Shown here: positions 63,531 to 64,000 of the stretch, piece by piece
Layout of the letters: every line of letters begins with the position of its first letter
Position numbering within the stretch: position 1 is the first letter of the stretch
Assembly: GCA_965228575.1 (NCBI GenBank)
Contig: CBDDHW010000001.1
Coordinates: 124,001-188,000, forward strand
DNA length: 64,000 nt
Reading direction: 5' to 3'
Origin: UBA11612 sp965228575
GTDB taxonomy: Bacteria > Pseudomonadota > Alphaproteobacteria > Rhodospirillales > Rhodospirillaceae
The notes under the pieces: generated by a model
Databases searched by the model: none
Seen by the model: the letters and a program-made list of their open reading frames with translations, nothing else
What the model was told of the DNA's origin: nothing
Program-made: the position numbers and the translations under genes

Positions 63531-64000
63531 GTGGCGATTCTTGAAACGGATGCGTTTGACGTGATTGTCGTCGGCGGTGGGCACGCGGGCTGCGAGGCTG
63601 CGGCGGCCGCTGCGCGTGTTGGTGCGAAAACGCTTCTTGTCACCCACAAGGTCGAAACCATCGGGCAAATGTCGTGTAACCCAGCCATTGGTGGACTGGC
63701 CAAGGGCCATTTGGTGCGTGAGATCGACGCGCTGGACGGAATTATGGCCCGGGCCATTGACCGCGCTGGCATCCAGTTTCGCATGCTCAACCGCTCGAAG
63801 GGTCCCGCGGTCCGCGGTCCGCGCGCGCAAGCCGATCGCGCCCTTTATAAAGAGGCGGTTCAGCAAATCTTGAAGGCGCAAGCAAACCTCGAAATCCGCG
63901 CCGGCGGTATCGAAGATTTGCTTATCGACGAAAAAAACAAACAAATTCAGGGTGTTGTCCTTGAAAATGGCGCGCGCATTACGGCCCCCGCTGTTGTCCT
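63531..64000 (+). CDS. mnmG: tRNA uridine-5-carboxymethylaminomethyl enzyme MnmG (GidA), C-terminus outside window
   Basis: The frame opens at a GTG at 63531 and runs off the right edge (156 residues of about 620). The FAD-binding DVIVVGGGHAGCEAAAAAAR and the signatures ETIGQMSCNPAIGGLAKGHL and NRSKGPAVRGPRAQADR identify MnmG. With MnmE it makes the cmnm5 modification at wobble uridines. In alphaproteobacteria rsmG, parA and parB normally follow, again near the origin. Confidence 0.95.
   Translation, partial: MAILETDAFDVIVVGGGHAGCEAAAAAARVGAKTLLVTHKVETIGQMSCNPAIGGLAKGHLVREIDALDGIMARAIDRAGIQFRMLNRSKGPAVRGPRAQADRALYKEAVQQILKAQANLEIRAGGIEDLLIDEKNKQIQGVVLENGARITAPAVV

Overview
The window is a stretch of an alphaproteobacterial chromosome with roughly even base composition. 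The evidence is gene order and family content: hrcA-grpE divergent from rph-rdgB-hemW, dnaK-dnaJ-dapB-nth, mutS-glnD-murJ-trpS, the maf-aroE-coaE-dnaQ block beside secB and a Tim44-like gene, hslVU, a DUF6489-type small gene before mnmE, and mnmG at the edge. This is the usual arrangement around the replication origin in Rhodospirillales-like lineages. I see no tRNA or rRNA gene, CRISPR array, insertion sequence or prophage.

Layout. Positions 1-4354 hold surface-polysaccharide genes: a CapD/FlaA1-type nucleotide-sugar enzyme cut by the left edge, a NeuD-type acyltransferase, and gmd-fcl for GDP-L-fucose. Positions 4569-8593 hold a TauE/SafE permease with a secreted or anchored partner, a universal stress protein, nfuA, a RutE-type nitroreductase and a cytochrome c'-like protein. 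Positions 8666-24340 hold an NHL-repeat lipoprotein, trpS, murJ, glnD, mutS, maeB, a PhoR-like kinase and an AmpG-like permease. Positions 24421-29606 hold typA, a PfkB-type sugar/nucleoside kinase, an EI24/CysZ-type gene, a bactofilin and nth. Positions 29613-41439 carry dapB and the heat-shock genes, with alkB-like, GNAT and PQQ-type dehydrogenase genes lying between dnaK and grpE. Positions 41649-49038 hold a dapC-like aminotransferase, ftsK, lolA, xth and hslVU. Positions 49042-56845 are mostly minus-strand envelope and replication-associated genes. From 57454 rightward, rho, DUF6489, mnmE, an efflux pump and mnmG are on the plus strand, while qor and ogt are on the minus strand.

The most informative non-coding stretch is the 608-bp AT-rich gap at 56846-57453. 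It lies between the divergent pyruvate-dikinase regulator gene and rho and contains several DnaA-box-like 9-mers. It is a good candidate for the chromosomal origin. Other signals not explained by the genes are a promoter, 31-codon ORF and terminator ahead of the efflux pump (62023-62233); mutually exclusive RNA pairings over the bactofilin ribosome-binding site (28217-28290); three tandem hairpins ending in a terminator (46150-46253); and a 34-bp near-perfect palindrome after trpS (9937-9970).

Five genes (phoR, the EI24 gene, the dapC-like gene, hslV and the Smr gene) are out of frame in the sequence given. Every one is restored by removing single bases, seven in all, and none needs a base added. 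rph also has an in-frame TGA at a conserved Arg codon. The insertion-only pattern in conserved genes suggests sequencing or assembly error at least as strongly as true gene decay, so these calls should be read with that in mind.
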